64,000 nt of DNA from Eurosta solidaginis. Its lineage: Eukaryota; Arthropoda; Insecta; Diptera; Tephritidae. Every line of letters starts with the position of its first letter. Within the stretch, counting starts at the first letter, position 1. A program made the translations under genes and the position numbers. The stretch covers positions 806,001 to 870,000 of the forward strand of contig NW_027136911.1 of the NCBI RefSeq assembly GCF_040869045.1. Direction: 5' to 3'. The notes beneath the pieces are model-generated. The model did no database searches and was not told where the DNA came from. It saw only the letters and a program-made list of their open reading frames with translations. This document shows, in pieces, positions 1 to 12,051 of the stretch.

Positions 1-391
1 ACGCGCGTATACGTTTCGTTTGCGCGTGTTAAAAAACGCCTATCTTCGCTTAGATAATGCTTAGGAGACCCATCTAGCGGCTGTGGTAAAACAACTAGCT
101 ACAGCAACAGGGTGTAGCGAAAAGCGGAGACGCAACGCTCTGATGGCCATAGGGTATAACATATAGCTGAATCAGTTGCGATGAATTGTGGACACACATA
201 TAATACATAGAATTAGTGTACAGGGTGAAACAAAGACACATATTTCAGTTACATCTGAGTATAATGCGTATTGAAATTTAGTAGGACAAAATTTATGCGC
301 AGCAATTTCAGAGGTGTATTTATAGTTTGTCTCTTAGCAGTCAATATAAAGTTTAAGCGTAAACGGATATACGCGTGTTAAAAAACACGGC
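1..391. mobile_element. MITE-like element, copy 1, left end cut by window
   Basis: This matches the right 391 bp of the 406-bp element that occurs complete at 1175, 10457 and 11646. The first 15 bp, the outer part of the left terminal inverted repeat, lie outside the window. It ends in the inverted repeat at 391 and is followed by TAATA and normal satellite. No open reading frame or A-rich tail is visible, so a non-autonomous DNA transposon fits better than a SINE or LINE fragment. The superfamily is unknown. Confidence 0.75.
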
Positions 392-1174
392 TAATATACA
401 CATAAAAACCTATCATCTGCAAAAACAAAATCGATTCTATCTTGCTTGGTTCAATAGATATGGACACATATCCCTTTTAGTCGGTTAACCCCACCCACAA
501 TAGATATGGACACTTATCCCTTTTAGTCGGATAACCCAATCCACTTTGGCGTAGAAATTGAACCGTTAACGATAGAACCTTGTATCAGCTTTTGAATTAA
601 TATACACATAAAAACCTATCATCTGCAAAAACAAAATCGATTCTATCTTGCTTGGTTCAATAGATATGGACACATATCCCTTTTAGTCGGTTAACCCCAC
701 CCACAATAGATATGGACACTTATCCCTTTTAGTCGGTTAATCCCATCCACTTTGACGTAGAAATTGAACCGTTAACGATAGAACCTTGTATTAGCTTTTG
801 AATTAATATACACATAAAAACCTATCATCTGCAAAAACAAAATCGATTCTATCTTGCTTGGTTCAATAGATATGGATACTTATCCCTTTTAGTCGGTTAA
901 CCCCACCCACTTTGACGTAGAAATTGAACCGTTAACGATAGAACCTTGGGTCAGCTTTTGGATTAATATACACATAAAAACCTACCATCTGCAAAAACAA
1001 AATCGATTCTATCTTGCTTGGTTCAATAGATATGGACACATATCCCTTTTAGTCGGTTAACCCCACCCACAATAGATATGGACACTTATCCCTTTTAGTC
1101 GGTTAACCCCACCCACTTTGACGTAGAAATTGAACCGTTAACGATAGAACCTTGGGTCAGCTTTTGAATTAATA
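392..1174. repeat. Satellite segment between MITE copies 1 and 2
   Basis: The segment holds four satellite monomers in the order 206, 206, 160 and 206 bp (778 bp) plus 5 bp. Counting from the ATACACATAA landmark, monomer starts fall at 396, 602, 808 and 968, and the next would start at 1174. The extra 5 bp is the TAATA found on both sides of each MITE. The same segment recurs at 10863-11645, including the rare variant 'ataacccaatccac'. No coding capacity is seen. Confidence 0.95.
1170..1174. repeat. Left target-site duplication of MITE copy 2 (TAATA)
   Basis: TAATA precedes the element here and recurs right after it at 1581-1585. An empty monomer has this string once at the same phase, as at 600-604 where 'gaattaatatacac' is uninterrupted. 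The same pair flanks copies 3 and 4. Confidence 0.75.
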
Positions 1175-1580
1175 GCCGTGTTTTTTAACACGCGCGTATA
1201 CGTTTCGTTTGCGCGTGTTAAAAAACGCCTATCTTCGCTTAGATAATGCTTAGGAGACCCATCTAGCGGCTGTGGTAAAACAACTAGCTACAGCAACAGG
1301 GTGTAGCGAAAAGCGGAGACGCAACGCTCTGATGGCCATAGGGTATAACATATAGCTGAATCAGTTGCGATGAATTGTGGACACACATATAATACATAGA
1401 ATTAGTGTACAGGGTGAAACAAAGACACATATTTCAGTTACATCTGAGTATAATGCGTATTGAAATTTAGTAGGACAAAATTTATGCGCAGCAATTTCAG
1501 AGGTGTATTTATAGTTTGTCTCTTAGCAGTCAATATAAAGTTTAAGCGTAAACGGATATACGCGTGTTAAAAAACACGGC
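1175..1580. mobile_element. 406-bp MITE-like non-autonomous DNA transposon, copy 2
   Basis: The element is bounded by perfect 20-bp terminal inverted repeats, GCCGTGTTTTTTAACACGCG on the left and its reverse complement on the right. It replaces no satellite sequence: the monomer is interrupted within 'gaattaatatacac', and TAATA is present on both sides (1170-1174 and 1581-1585), a 5-bp target duplication. The interior has no open reading frame of useful length and no similarity to the surrounding satellite. By eye the sequence is identical to copies 3 and 4. A 5-bp duplication with these ends does not let me assign a superfamily. Small size, inverted ends and lack of coding support a MITE, but an autonomous partner is not present in the window. 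Confidence 0.8.
1180..1226. other. Perfect 16-bp hairpin at the left end of the MITE
   Basis: Positions 1180-1195 (GTTTTTTAACACGCGC) are the exact reverse complement of 1211-1226 (GCGCGTGTTAAAAAAC), separated by 15 nt. The left terminus can therefore fold back on itself, while the outer 20 bp also pair with the right terminus. The structure is repeated in the other copies. It may be a foldback-type end or a remnant of a nested terminus. Confidence 0.8.
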
Positions 1581-1740
1581 TAATATACACATAAAAACCT
1601 ATCATCTGCAAAAACAAAATCGATTCTATCTTGCTTGGTTCAATAGATATGGACACATATCCCTTTTAGTCGGTTAACCCCACCCACAATAGATATGGAC
1701 ACTTATCCCTTTTAGTCGGTTAATCCCATCCACTTTGACG

Positions 1741-2976
1741 TAGAAATTGGACCGTTAACGATAGAACCTTGTATCAGCTTTTGAATTAAAATACACATAA
1801 AAACCTACCATCTGCAAAAATAAATTCGATTCTATCTTGCTTGGTTCAATAGATATGGACACTTATCCCTTTTAGTCGGTTAGCCCCACCCATAATAGAT
1901 ATGGGCACTTATCCCTTTTAGTCAGTTAACCCCACCCAGTATGACGTAGAAATTGAATCGTTAGCGATAGAACCTTGGATCAGCTTGTGGATTAATATAC
2001 ACGTAAAAACCTATCATCTGCAAAAACAAAATCGATTCTATCTTGCTTGGTTCAATAGATATGGACACTTATCCCTTTTAGTCGGTTAGCCCCACCCACA
2101 ATAGATATGGGCACTTATCCCTTTTAGTCGGTTAATCCCATCCACTTTGACGTAGAAATTGAACCGTTAACGATAGAACCTTGTATTAGCTTTTGAATTA
2201 ATATACACATAAAAACCTATCATCTGCAAAAACAAAATCGATTCTATCTTGCTTGGTTCAATAGATATGGACACATATCCCTTTTAGTCGGTTAACCCCA
2301 CCCACAATAGATATGGACACTTATCCCTTTTAGTTGGTTAATCCCATCCACTTTGACGTAGAAATTGGACCGTTAACGATAGAACCTTGTATCAGCTTTT
2401 GAATTAAAATACACATAAAAACCTACCATCTGCAAAAATAAATTCGATTCTATCTTGCTTGGTTCAATAGATATGGACACTTATCCCTTTTAGTCGGTTA
2501 GCCCCACCCATAATAGATATGGGCACTTATCCCTTTTAGTCAGTTAACCCCACCCAGTATGACGTAGAAATTGAATCGTTAGCGATAGAACCTTGGATCA
2601 GCTTGTGGATTAATATACACATAAAAACCTATCATCTGCAAAAACAAAATCGATTCTATCTTGCTTGGTTCAATAGATATGGACACTTATCCCTTTTAGT
2701 CGGTTAGCCCCACCCACAATAGATATGGGCACTTATCCCTTTTAGTCGGTTAATCCCATCCACTTTGACGTAGAAATTGAACCGTTAACGATAGAACCTT
2801 GTATTAGCTTTTGAATTAATATACACATAAAAACCTATCATCTGCAAAAACAAAATCGATTCTATCTTGCTTGGTTCAATAGATATGGACACATATCCCT
2901 TTTAGTCGGTTAACCCCACCCACAATAGATATGGACACTTATCCCTTTTAGTCGGTTAATCCCATCCACTTTGACG
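1741..2976. repeat. Two consecutive 618-bp trimeric higher-order units
   Basis: The diagnostic string 'tagaaattgg' falls at 1741, 2359 and 2977, exactly 618 bp apart, which is three 206-bp monomers. Within each unit the three monomers differ: one has 'ggacacatatccc', one has the 'taaattcgat' variant, and one has the 'ggttagcccc' plus 'gatatgggcac' variant. The units resemble each other more than their monomers do, which defines a higher-order repeat. Confidence 0.85.
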
Positions 2977-4434
2977 TAGAAATTGGACGGTTAACGATAG
3001 AACCTTGTATCAGCTTTTGAATTAAAATACACATAAAAACCTATCATCTGCAAAAACAAAATCGATTCTATCTTGCTTGTTTCAATAGATATGGACACTT
3101 ATCCCTTTTAGTCGGTTAACCCTACCCACTTCGACGTAGAAATTGAACCGTTAGCGATACAACCTTGGATCAGGTTATGAATTAATATACACATAAAAAC
3201 CTATCATCTGCAAAAATAAAATCGATTCTGCTTGCTTGGTTCAATAGATATGGACACTTATCCCTTTTAGTCGGTTAACCCCACCCACAATAGATATGGA
3301 CACTTATCCCTTTTAGTCGGATAACCCCATCCACTTTGGCGTAGAAATTGAACCGTTAACGATAGAACCTTGTATCAGCTTTTGAATTAATATACACATA
3401 AAAACCTATCATCTGCAAAAACAAAATCGATTCTATCTTGCTTGGTTCAATAGATATGGACACTTATCCCTTTTAGTCGGTTAACCACACCCACTTTGAC
3501 GTAGAAATTGAACCGTTAACGATAGAACCTTGGGTCAGCTTTTGGATTAATATACACATAAAAACCTACCATCTGCAAAAATAAAATCGATTCTATTTTG
3601 CTTGGTTCAATAGATATGGACACTTATCCCTTTTAGTCGGTTAACTATAACGTAGAAATTGAACCGTTAACGACAGAAGCTTAGGTCAGCTTGTGGATTA
3701 ATATACACATAAAAACCTACCATCTGCAAAAATAAAATCGATTCTATCTTGCTTGGTTCAATAGATATGGACACTTATCCCTTTTAGTCGGTTAACCCCA
3801 CCCACTTTGACGTAGAAATTGAACCGTTAACGATAGAACTATGGATCAGCCTGTGGATTAATATACACATAAAAACCTATCATCTGCAAAAACAAAATCG
3901 ATTCTGTCTTGCTTGGTTCAATAGATATGGACACTTATCCCTTTTAGTCGGTTAATCCCACCCACAATAGATATGGACACTTATCCCTTTTAGTCGGATA
4001 ACCCCATCCACTTTGACGTAGAAATTGGACCGTTAACGATAGAACCTTGTATCAGCTTTTGAATTAATATACACATAAAAACCTATCATCTGCAAAAACA
4101 AAATCGATTCTATCTTGCTTGGTTCAATAGATATGGACACATATCCCTTTTAGTCGGTTAACCCCACCCACAATAGATATGGACACTTATCCCTTTTAAT
4201 CGGTTAATCCCATCCACTTTGACGTAGAAATTGAAGCGTTAACGATAGAACCTTGTATTAGCTTTTGAATTAATATACACATAAAAACTTATCATCTGCA
4301 AAAACAAAATCGATTCTATCTTGCTTGGTTCAATAGATATGGACACTTATCCCTTTTAGTCGGTTAACCCCACCCACTTTGACGTAGAAATTGAACCGTT
4401 AACGATAGAACCTTGGGTCAGCTTTTGGATTAAT

Positions 4435-4585
4435 ATACACATAAAAACCTACCATCTGCAAAAATAAAATCGATTCTATTTTGCTTGGTTCAATAGATAT
4501 GGACACTTATCCCTTTTAGTCGGTTAACTATAACGTAGAAATTGAACCGTTAACGACAGAAGCTTAGGTCAGCTTGTGGATTAAT
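4435..4585. repeat. Example of the 151-bp satellite monomer
   Basis: This monomer runs from one ATACACATAA landmark to the next in 151 bp. Compared with the 160-bp form it lacks 9 bp (equivalent to CCCACCCAC), so that 'gtcggttaac' runs directly into 'tataacgtag'. It also has the linked variants 'cgacagaagcttagg'. The class recurs near 3640, 7540, 14120, 16350, 19200, 22050, 31690, 37490, 39680 and 42740, so it marks a particular place in the higher-order unit. Confidence 0.9.
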
Positions 4586-7500
4586 ATACACATAAAAACC
4601 TACCATCTGCAAAAATAAATTCGATTCTATCTTGCTTGGTTCAATAGATATGGACACTTATCCCTTTTAGTCGGTTAACCCCACCCACTTTGACGTAGAA
4701 ATTGAACCGTTAACGATAGAACTATGGATCGGCCTGTGGATTAATATACACATAAAAACCTATCATCTGCAAAAACAAAATCGATTCTGTCTTGCTTGGT
4801 TCAATAGATATGGACACTTATCCCTTTTAGTCGGATAACCCCATCCACTTTGACGTAGAAATTGGACCGTTAACGATAGAACCTTTTGTCAGCTTTTGAA
4901 TTAATATACACATAAAAACCTATCATCTGCAAAAACAAAATCGATTCTATCTTGCTTGGTTCAATAGATATGGACACATATCCCTTTTAGTCGGTTACCC
5001 CCACCCACAATAGATATGGACACTTATCCCTTTTAGTCGGTTAATCCCATCCACTTTGACGTAGAAATTGAACCGTTAACGATAGAACCTTGTATTAGCT
5101 TTTGAATTAATATACACATAAAAACCTATCATCTGCAAAAACAAAATCGATTATATCTTGCTTGGTTCAATAGATATGGACACTTATCCCTTTTAGTCGG
5201 TTAACCCCACCCACTTTGACGTAGAAATTGAACCGTTAACGATAGAACCTTGGGTCAGCTTTTGGATTAATATACACATAAAAACCTACCATCTGCAAAA
5301 ACAAAATCGATTCTATTTTGCTTGGTTCAATAGATATGGACACATATCCCTTTTAGTCGGTTAACCCCACCCACAATAGATATGGACACTTATCCCTTTT
5401 AGTCGGTTAACCCCACCCACTTTGACGTAGAAATTGAACCGTTAACGATAGAACCTTGGGTCAGCTTTTGAATTAATATACACATAAAAACCTATCATCT
5501 GCAAAAACAAAATCGATTCTATCTTGCTTGGTTCAATAGATATGGACACATATCCCTTTTAGTCGGTTAACCCCACCCACAATAGATATGGACACTTATC
5601 CCTTTTAGTCGGTTAATCCCATCCACTTTGACGTAGAAATTGGACCGTTAACGATAGAACCTTGTATCAGCTTTTGAATTAAAATACACATAAAAACCTA
5701 CCATCTGCAAAAATAAATTCGATTCTATCTTGCTTGGTTCAATAGATATGGACACTTATCCCTTTTAGTCGGTTAGCCCCACCCATAATAGATATGGGCA
5801 CTTATCCCTTTTAGTCAGTTAACCCCACCCAGTATGACGTAGAAATTGAATCGTTAGCGATAGAACCTTGGATCAGCTTGTGGATTAATGTACACATAAA
5901 AACCTATCATCTGCAAAAACAAAATCGATTCTATCTTGCTTGGTTCAATAGATATGGACACTTATCCCTTTTAGTCGGTTAGCCCCACCCACAATAGATA
6001 TGGGCACTTATCCCTTTTAGTCGGTTAATCCCATCCACTTTGACGTAGTAATTGAACCGTTAACGATAGAACCTTGTATTAGCTTTTGAATTAATATACA
6101 CATAAAAACCTATCATCTGCAAAAACAAAATCGATTCTATCTTGCTTGGTTCAATAGATATGGACACTTATCCCTTTTAGTCGGTTAACCCCACCCACAA
6201 TAGATATGGACACTTATCCCTTTTAGTCGGTTAATCCCATCCACTTTGACGTAGAAATTGGACCGTTAACGATAGAACCTTGTATCAGCTTTTGAATTAA
6301 AATACACATAAAAACCTACCATCTGCAAAAATAAATTCGATTCTATCTTGCTTGGTTCAATAGGTATGGACACTTATCCCTTTTAGTCGGTTAGCCCCAC
6401 CCATAATAGATATGGGCACTTATCCCTTTTAGTCAGTTAACCCCACCCAGTATGACGTAGAAATTGAATCGTTAGCGATAGAACCTTGGATCAGCTTGTG
6501 GATTAATATACACATAAAAACCTATCATCTGCAAAAACAAAATCGATTCTATCTTGCTTGGTTCAATAGATATGGACACTTATCCCTTTTAGTCGGTTAG
6601 CCCCACCCACAATAGATATGGGCACTTATCCCTTTTAGTCGGTTAATCCCATCCACTTTGACGTAGAAATTGAACCGTTAACGATAGAACCTTGTATTAG
6701 CTTTTGAATTAATATACACATAAAAACCTATCATCTGCAATAACAAAATCGATTCTATCTTGCTTGGTTCAATAGATATGGACACATATCCCTTTTAGTC
6801 GGTTAACCCCACCCACAATAGATATGGACACTTATCCTTTTTAGTCGGTTAATCCCATCCACTTTGACGTAGAAATTGGACCGTTAACGATAGAACCTTG
6901 TACAAGCTTTTGAATTAAAATACACATAAAAACCTATCATCTGCAAAAACAAAATCGATTCTATCTTGCTTGTTTCAATAGATATGGACACTTATCCCTT
7001 TTAGTCGTTTAACCCTACCCACTTTGACGTAGAAATTGAACCGTTAGCGATACAACCTTGGATCACCTTATGAATTAATATACACATAAAAACCTATCAT
7101 CTGCAAAAATAAAATCGATTCTGTCTTGCTTGGTTCAATAGATATGGACACTTATCCCTTTTAGTCGGTTAACCCCACCCACAATAGATATGGACACTTA
7201 TCCCTTTTAGTCGGATAACCCCATCCACTTTGGCGTAGAAATTGAACCGTTAACGATAGAACCTTGTATCAACTTTTGAGTTAATATACACATAAAAACC
7301 TATCATCTGCAAAAACAAAATCGATTCTATCTTGCTTGGTTCAATAGATATGGACACTTATCCCTTTTAGTCGGTTAACCCCACCCACTCTGACGTAGAA
7401 ATTGAACCGTTAACGATAGAACCTTGGGTCAGCTTTTGGATTAATATACACATAAAAACCTACCATCTGCAAAAATAAAATCGATTCTATTTTGCTTGGT

Positions 7501-10456
7501 TCAATAGATATGGACACTTATCCCTTTTAGTCGGTTAACTATAACGTAGAAATTGAACCGTTAACGACAGAAGCTTAGGTCAGCTTGTGGATTAATATAC
7601 ACAAAAAACCTACCATCTGCAAAAATAAAATCGATTATATCTTGCTTGGTTCAATAGATATGGACACTTATCCCTTTTAGTCGGTTAATCCCACCCACAA
7701 TAGATATGGACACTTATCCCTTTTAGTCGGTTAACCCCACCCACTTTGACGTAGAAATTGAACCGTTAACGATAGAACTATGGATCAGCCTGTGGATTAA
7801 TATACACATAAAAACCTATCATCTGCAAAAACAAAATCGATTCTGTCTTGCTTGGTTCAATAGATATGGACACTTATCCCTTTTAGTCGGTTAATCCCAC
7901 CCACAATAGATATGGACACTTATCCCTTTTAGTCGGATAACCCCATCCACTTTGACGTAGAAATTGGACCGTTAACGATAGAACCTTTTATCAGCTTTTG
8001 AATTAATATACACATAAAAACCTATCATCTGCAAAAACAAAATCGATTCTATCTTGCTTGGTTCAATAGATATGGACACATATCCCTTTTAGTCGGTTAA
8101 CCCCACTCACAATAGATATGGACACTTATCCCTTTTAGTCGGTTAATCCCATCCACTTTGACGTAGAAATTGAACCGTTAACGATAGAACCTTGTATTAG
8201 CTTTTGAATTAATATACACATAAAAACCTATCATCTGCAAAAACAAAATCGATTCTATCTTGCTTGGTTCAATAGATATGGATACTTATCCCTTTTAGTC
8301 GGTTAACCCCACCCACTTTGACGTAGAAATTGAACCGTTAACGATAGAACCTTGGGTCAGCTTTTGGATTAATATACACATAAAAACCTATCATCTGCAA
8401 AAACAAAATCGATTCTATCTTGCTTGGTTCAATAGATATGGACACATATCCCTTTTAGTCGGTTAACCCCACCCACAATAGATATGGACACTTATCCCTT
8501 TTAGTCGGTTAAGCCCATCCACTTTGACGTAGAAATTGAACCGTTAACGATAGAACCTTGTATTAGCTTGTGGATTAATATACACATAAAAACCTATCAT
8601 CTGCAAAAACAAAATCGATTCTATCTTGCCTGGTTCAATAGATATGGACACTTATCCCTTTTAGTCGGTTAGCCTCACCCACAATAGATATGGGCACTTA
8701 TCCCTTTTAGTCAGTTAACCCCATCCACTTTGACGTAGAAATTGGACCGTTAACGATAGAACCTTGTATCAGCTTTTGAATTAAAATACACATAAAAACC
8801 TACCATCTGCAAAAATAAATTCGGTTCTATCTTGCTTGGTTCAATAGATATGGACACTTATCCCTTTTAGTCGGTTAGCCCCACCCATAATAGATATGGG
8901 CACTTATCCCTTTTAGTCAGTTAACCCCACCCAGTATGACGTAGAAATTGAATCGTTAGCGATAGAACCTTGGATCAGCTTGTGGATTAATATACACATA
9001 AAAACCTATCATCTGCAAAAACAAAATCGATTCTATCTTGCTTGGTTCAATAGATATGGACACTTATCCCTTTTAGTCGGTTAGCCCCACCCACAATAGA
9101 TATGGGCACTTATCCCTTTTAGTCGGTTAATCCCATCCACTTTGACGTAGAAATTGGACCGTTAACGATAGAACCTTGTATCAGCTTTTGAATTAAAATA
9201 CACATAAAAACCTATCATCTGCAAAAACAAAATCGATTCTATCTTGCTTGTTTCAATAGATATGGACACTTATCCCTTTTAGTCGGTTAACCCTACCCAC
9301 TTTGATGTAGAAATTGAACCGTTAGCGATACAACCTTGGATCAGCTTATGAATTAATATACACATAAAAACCTATCATCTGCAAAAATAAAATCGATTCT
9401 GTCTTGCTTGGTTCAATAGATATGGACACTTATCCCTTTTAGTCGGTTAACCCCACCCACAATAGATATGGACACTTATCCCTTTTAGTCGGATAACCCC
9501 ATCCACTTTGGCGTAGAAATTGAACCGTTAACGATAGAACCTTGTATCAGCTTTTGAATTAATATACACATAAAAACCTATCATCTGCAAAAACAAAATC
9601 GATTCTATCTTGCTTGGTTCAATAGATATGGACACTTATCCCTTTTAGTCGGTTAACCCCACCCACTCTGACGTAGAAATTGAACCGTTAACGATAGAAC
9701 CTTGGGTCAGCTTTTGGATTAATATACACATAAAAACCTACCATCTGCAAAAATAAAATCGATTCTATTTTGCTTGGTTCAATAGATATGGACACTTATC
9801 CCTTTTAGTCGGTTAACCCCACCCACTTTGACGTAGAAATTGAACCGTTAACGATAGAACTATGGATCAGCCTGTGGATTAATATACACATAAAAACCTA
9901 TCATCTGCAAAAACAAAATCGATTCTGTCTTGCTTGGTTCAATAGATATGGACACTTATCCCTTTTAGTCGGTTAATCCCACCCACAATAGATATGGACA
10001 CTTATCCCTTTTAGTCGGATAACCCAATCCACTTTGACGTAGAAATTGGACCGTGAACGATAGAACCTTGTATTAGCTTTTGAATTAATATACACATAAA
10101 AACCTATCATCTGCAAAAACAAAATCGATTCTATCTTGCTTGGTTCAATAGATATGGATACTTATCCCTTTTAGTCGGTTAACCCCACCCACTTTGACGT
10201 AGAAATTGAACCGTTAACGATAGAACCTTGGGTCAGCTTTTGGATTAATATACACATAAAAACCTACCATCTGCAAAAACAAAATCGATTCTATCTTGCT
10301 TGGTTCAATAGATATGGACACATATCCCTTTTAGTCGGTTAACCCCACCCACAATAGATATGGACACTTATCCCTTTTAGTCGGTTAACCCCACCCACTT
10401 TGACGTAGAAATTGAACCGTTAACGATAGAACCTTGGGTCAGCTTTTGAATTAATA

Positions 10457-10862
10457 GCCGTGTTTTTTAACACGCGCGTATACGTTTCGTTTGCGCGTGT
10501 TAAAAAACGCCTATCTTCGCTTAGATAATGCTTAGGAGACCCATCTAGCGGCTGTGGTAAAACAACTAGCTACAGCAACAGGGTGTAGCGAAAAGCGGAG
10601 ACGCAACGCTCTGATGGCCATAGGGTATAACATATAGCTGAATCAGTTGCGATGAATTGTGGACACACATATAATACATAGAATTAGTGTACAGGGTGAA
10701 ACAAAGACACATATTTCAGTTACATCTGAGTATAATGCGTATTGAAATTTAGTAGGACAAAATTTATGCGCAGCAATTTCAGAGGTGTATTTATAGTTTG
10801 TCTCTTAGCAGTCAATATAAAGTTTAAGCGTAAACGGATATACGCGTGTTAAAAAACACGGC
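10457..10862. mobile_element. 406-bp MITE-like element, copy 3
   Basis: Same sequence, length, inverted ends and TAATA flanks as copy 2, inserted at the same monomer phase. It is followed by the same satellite as copy 1, including the 'ataacccaatccac' monomer. It is the counterpart of copy 1 in the 10,471-bp duplication, so it shows what copy 1 looks like when complete. Confidence 0.8.
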
Positions 10863-11645
10863 TAATATACACATAAAAACCTATCATCTGCAAAAACAAA
10901 ATCGATTCTATCTTGCTTGGTTCAATAGATATGGACACATATCCCTTTTAGTCGGTTAACCCCACCCACAATAGATATGGACACTTATCCCTTTTAGTCG
11001 GATAACCCAATCCACTTTGGCGTAGAAATTGAACCGTTAACGATAGAACCTTGTATCAGCTTTTGAATTAATATACACATAAAAACCTATCATCTGCAAA
11101 AACAAAATCGATTCTATCTTGCTTGGTTCAATAGATATGGACACATATCCCTTTTAGTCGGTTAACCCCACCCACAATAGATATGGACACTTATCCCTTT
11201 TAGTCGGTTAATCCCATCCACTTTGACGTAGAAATTGAACCGTTAACGATAGAACCTTGTATTAGCTTTTGAATTAATATACACATAAAAACCTATCATC
11301 TGCAAAAACAAAATCGATTCTATCTTGCTTGGTTCAATAGATATGGATACTTATCCCTTTTAGTCGGTTAACCCCACCCACTTTGACGTAGAAATTGAAC
11401 CGTTAACGATAGAACCTTGGGTCAGCTTTTGGATTAATATACACATAAAAACCTACCATCTGCAAAAACAAAATCGATTCTATCTTGCTTGGTTCAATAG
11501 ATATGGACACATATCCCTTTTAGTCGGTTAACCCCACCCACAATAGATATGGACACTTATCCCTTTTAGTCGGTTAACCCCACCCACTTTGACGTAGAAA
11601 TTGAACCGTTAACGATAGAACCTTGGGTCAGCTTTTGAATTAATA
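10863..11645. repeat. Satellite segment between MITE copies 3 and 4
   Basis: This 783-bp segment has four monomers (206, 206, 160, 206) plus the 5-bp target duplication and matches 392-1174. Nothing else is seen in it. Confidence 0.95.
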
Positions 11646-12051
11646 GCCGTGTTTTTTAACACGCGCGTATACGTTTCGTTTGCGCGTGTTAAAAAACGCC
11701 TATCTTCGCTTAGATAATGCTTAGGAGACCCATCTAGCGGCTGTGGTAAAACAACTAGCTACAGCAACAGGGTGTAGCGAAAAGCGGAGACGCAACGCTC
11801 TGATGGCCATAGGGTATAACATATAGCTGAATCAGTTGCGATGAATTGTGGACACACATATAATACATAGAATTAGTGTACAGGGTGAAACAAAGACACA
11901 TATTTCAGTTACATCTGAGTATAATGCGTATTGAAATTTAGTAGGACAAAATTTATGCGCAGCAATTTCAGAGGTGTATTTATAGTTTGTCTCTTAGCAG
12001 TCAATATAAAGTTTAAGCGTAAACGGATATACGCGTGTTAAAAAACACGGC
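11646..12051. mobile_element. 406-bp MITE-like element, copy 4
   Basis: Counterpart of copy 2 in the downstream duplicated block. It has the same ends, interior and TAATA flanks. No further copy is found from here to the end of the window, although about 47 kb of the same satellite follows. Confidence 0.8.

Larger units (their letters stand above)
1..4427. repeat. Large duplicated block, copy A (partner 10,472-14,898)
   Basis: Every rare variant checked here recurs exactly 10,471 bp further on: 'cacgtaaaaa' (2001 region), 'ttagttggtt' (2331), 'aattggacgg' (2981), 'attctgcttgc' (3221), 'ttaaccacac' (3481), 'ttttaatcgg' (4191), 'ttgaagcgtt' (4231) and 'aaaaactta' (4281), plus both MITE copies. 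Similarity breaks at about 4428, where 'cttttggatt' here faces 'cttttgaatt' there. The left limit is outside the window. Confidence 0.9.
1581..10456. repeat. Satellite array segment, 160/206/151-bp monomers in higher-order units
   Basis: This is continuous head-to-tail satellite. Monomers of 206 bp dominate, mixed with 160-bp and occasional 151-bp forms. A 618-bp trimer (3 x 206) repeats at 1741, 2359 and 2977 using 'tagaaattgg' as landmark, and again at 5634, 6252 and 6870. The part from about 1581 resembles that from about 5474 at an offset of 3,893 bp. The first 2.8 kb of this segment is part of a block repeated 10,471 bp downstream. No gene, RNA gene or foreign insertion is visible. Confidence 0.95.

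Noticed and set aside
1196..1215. CENP-B-box-like motif in the MITE ('tttcgtttgcgcgtg')
   Set aside because: The TTCG is present, but the required A and CGGG positions do not match.
1175..1580. SINE or Helitron origin for the 406-bp element
   Set aside because: It has perfect terminal inverted repeats and a target duplication, no A-rich tail, and no CTRR end.
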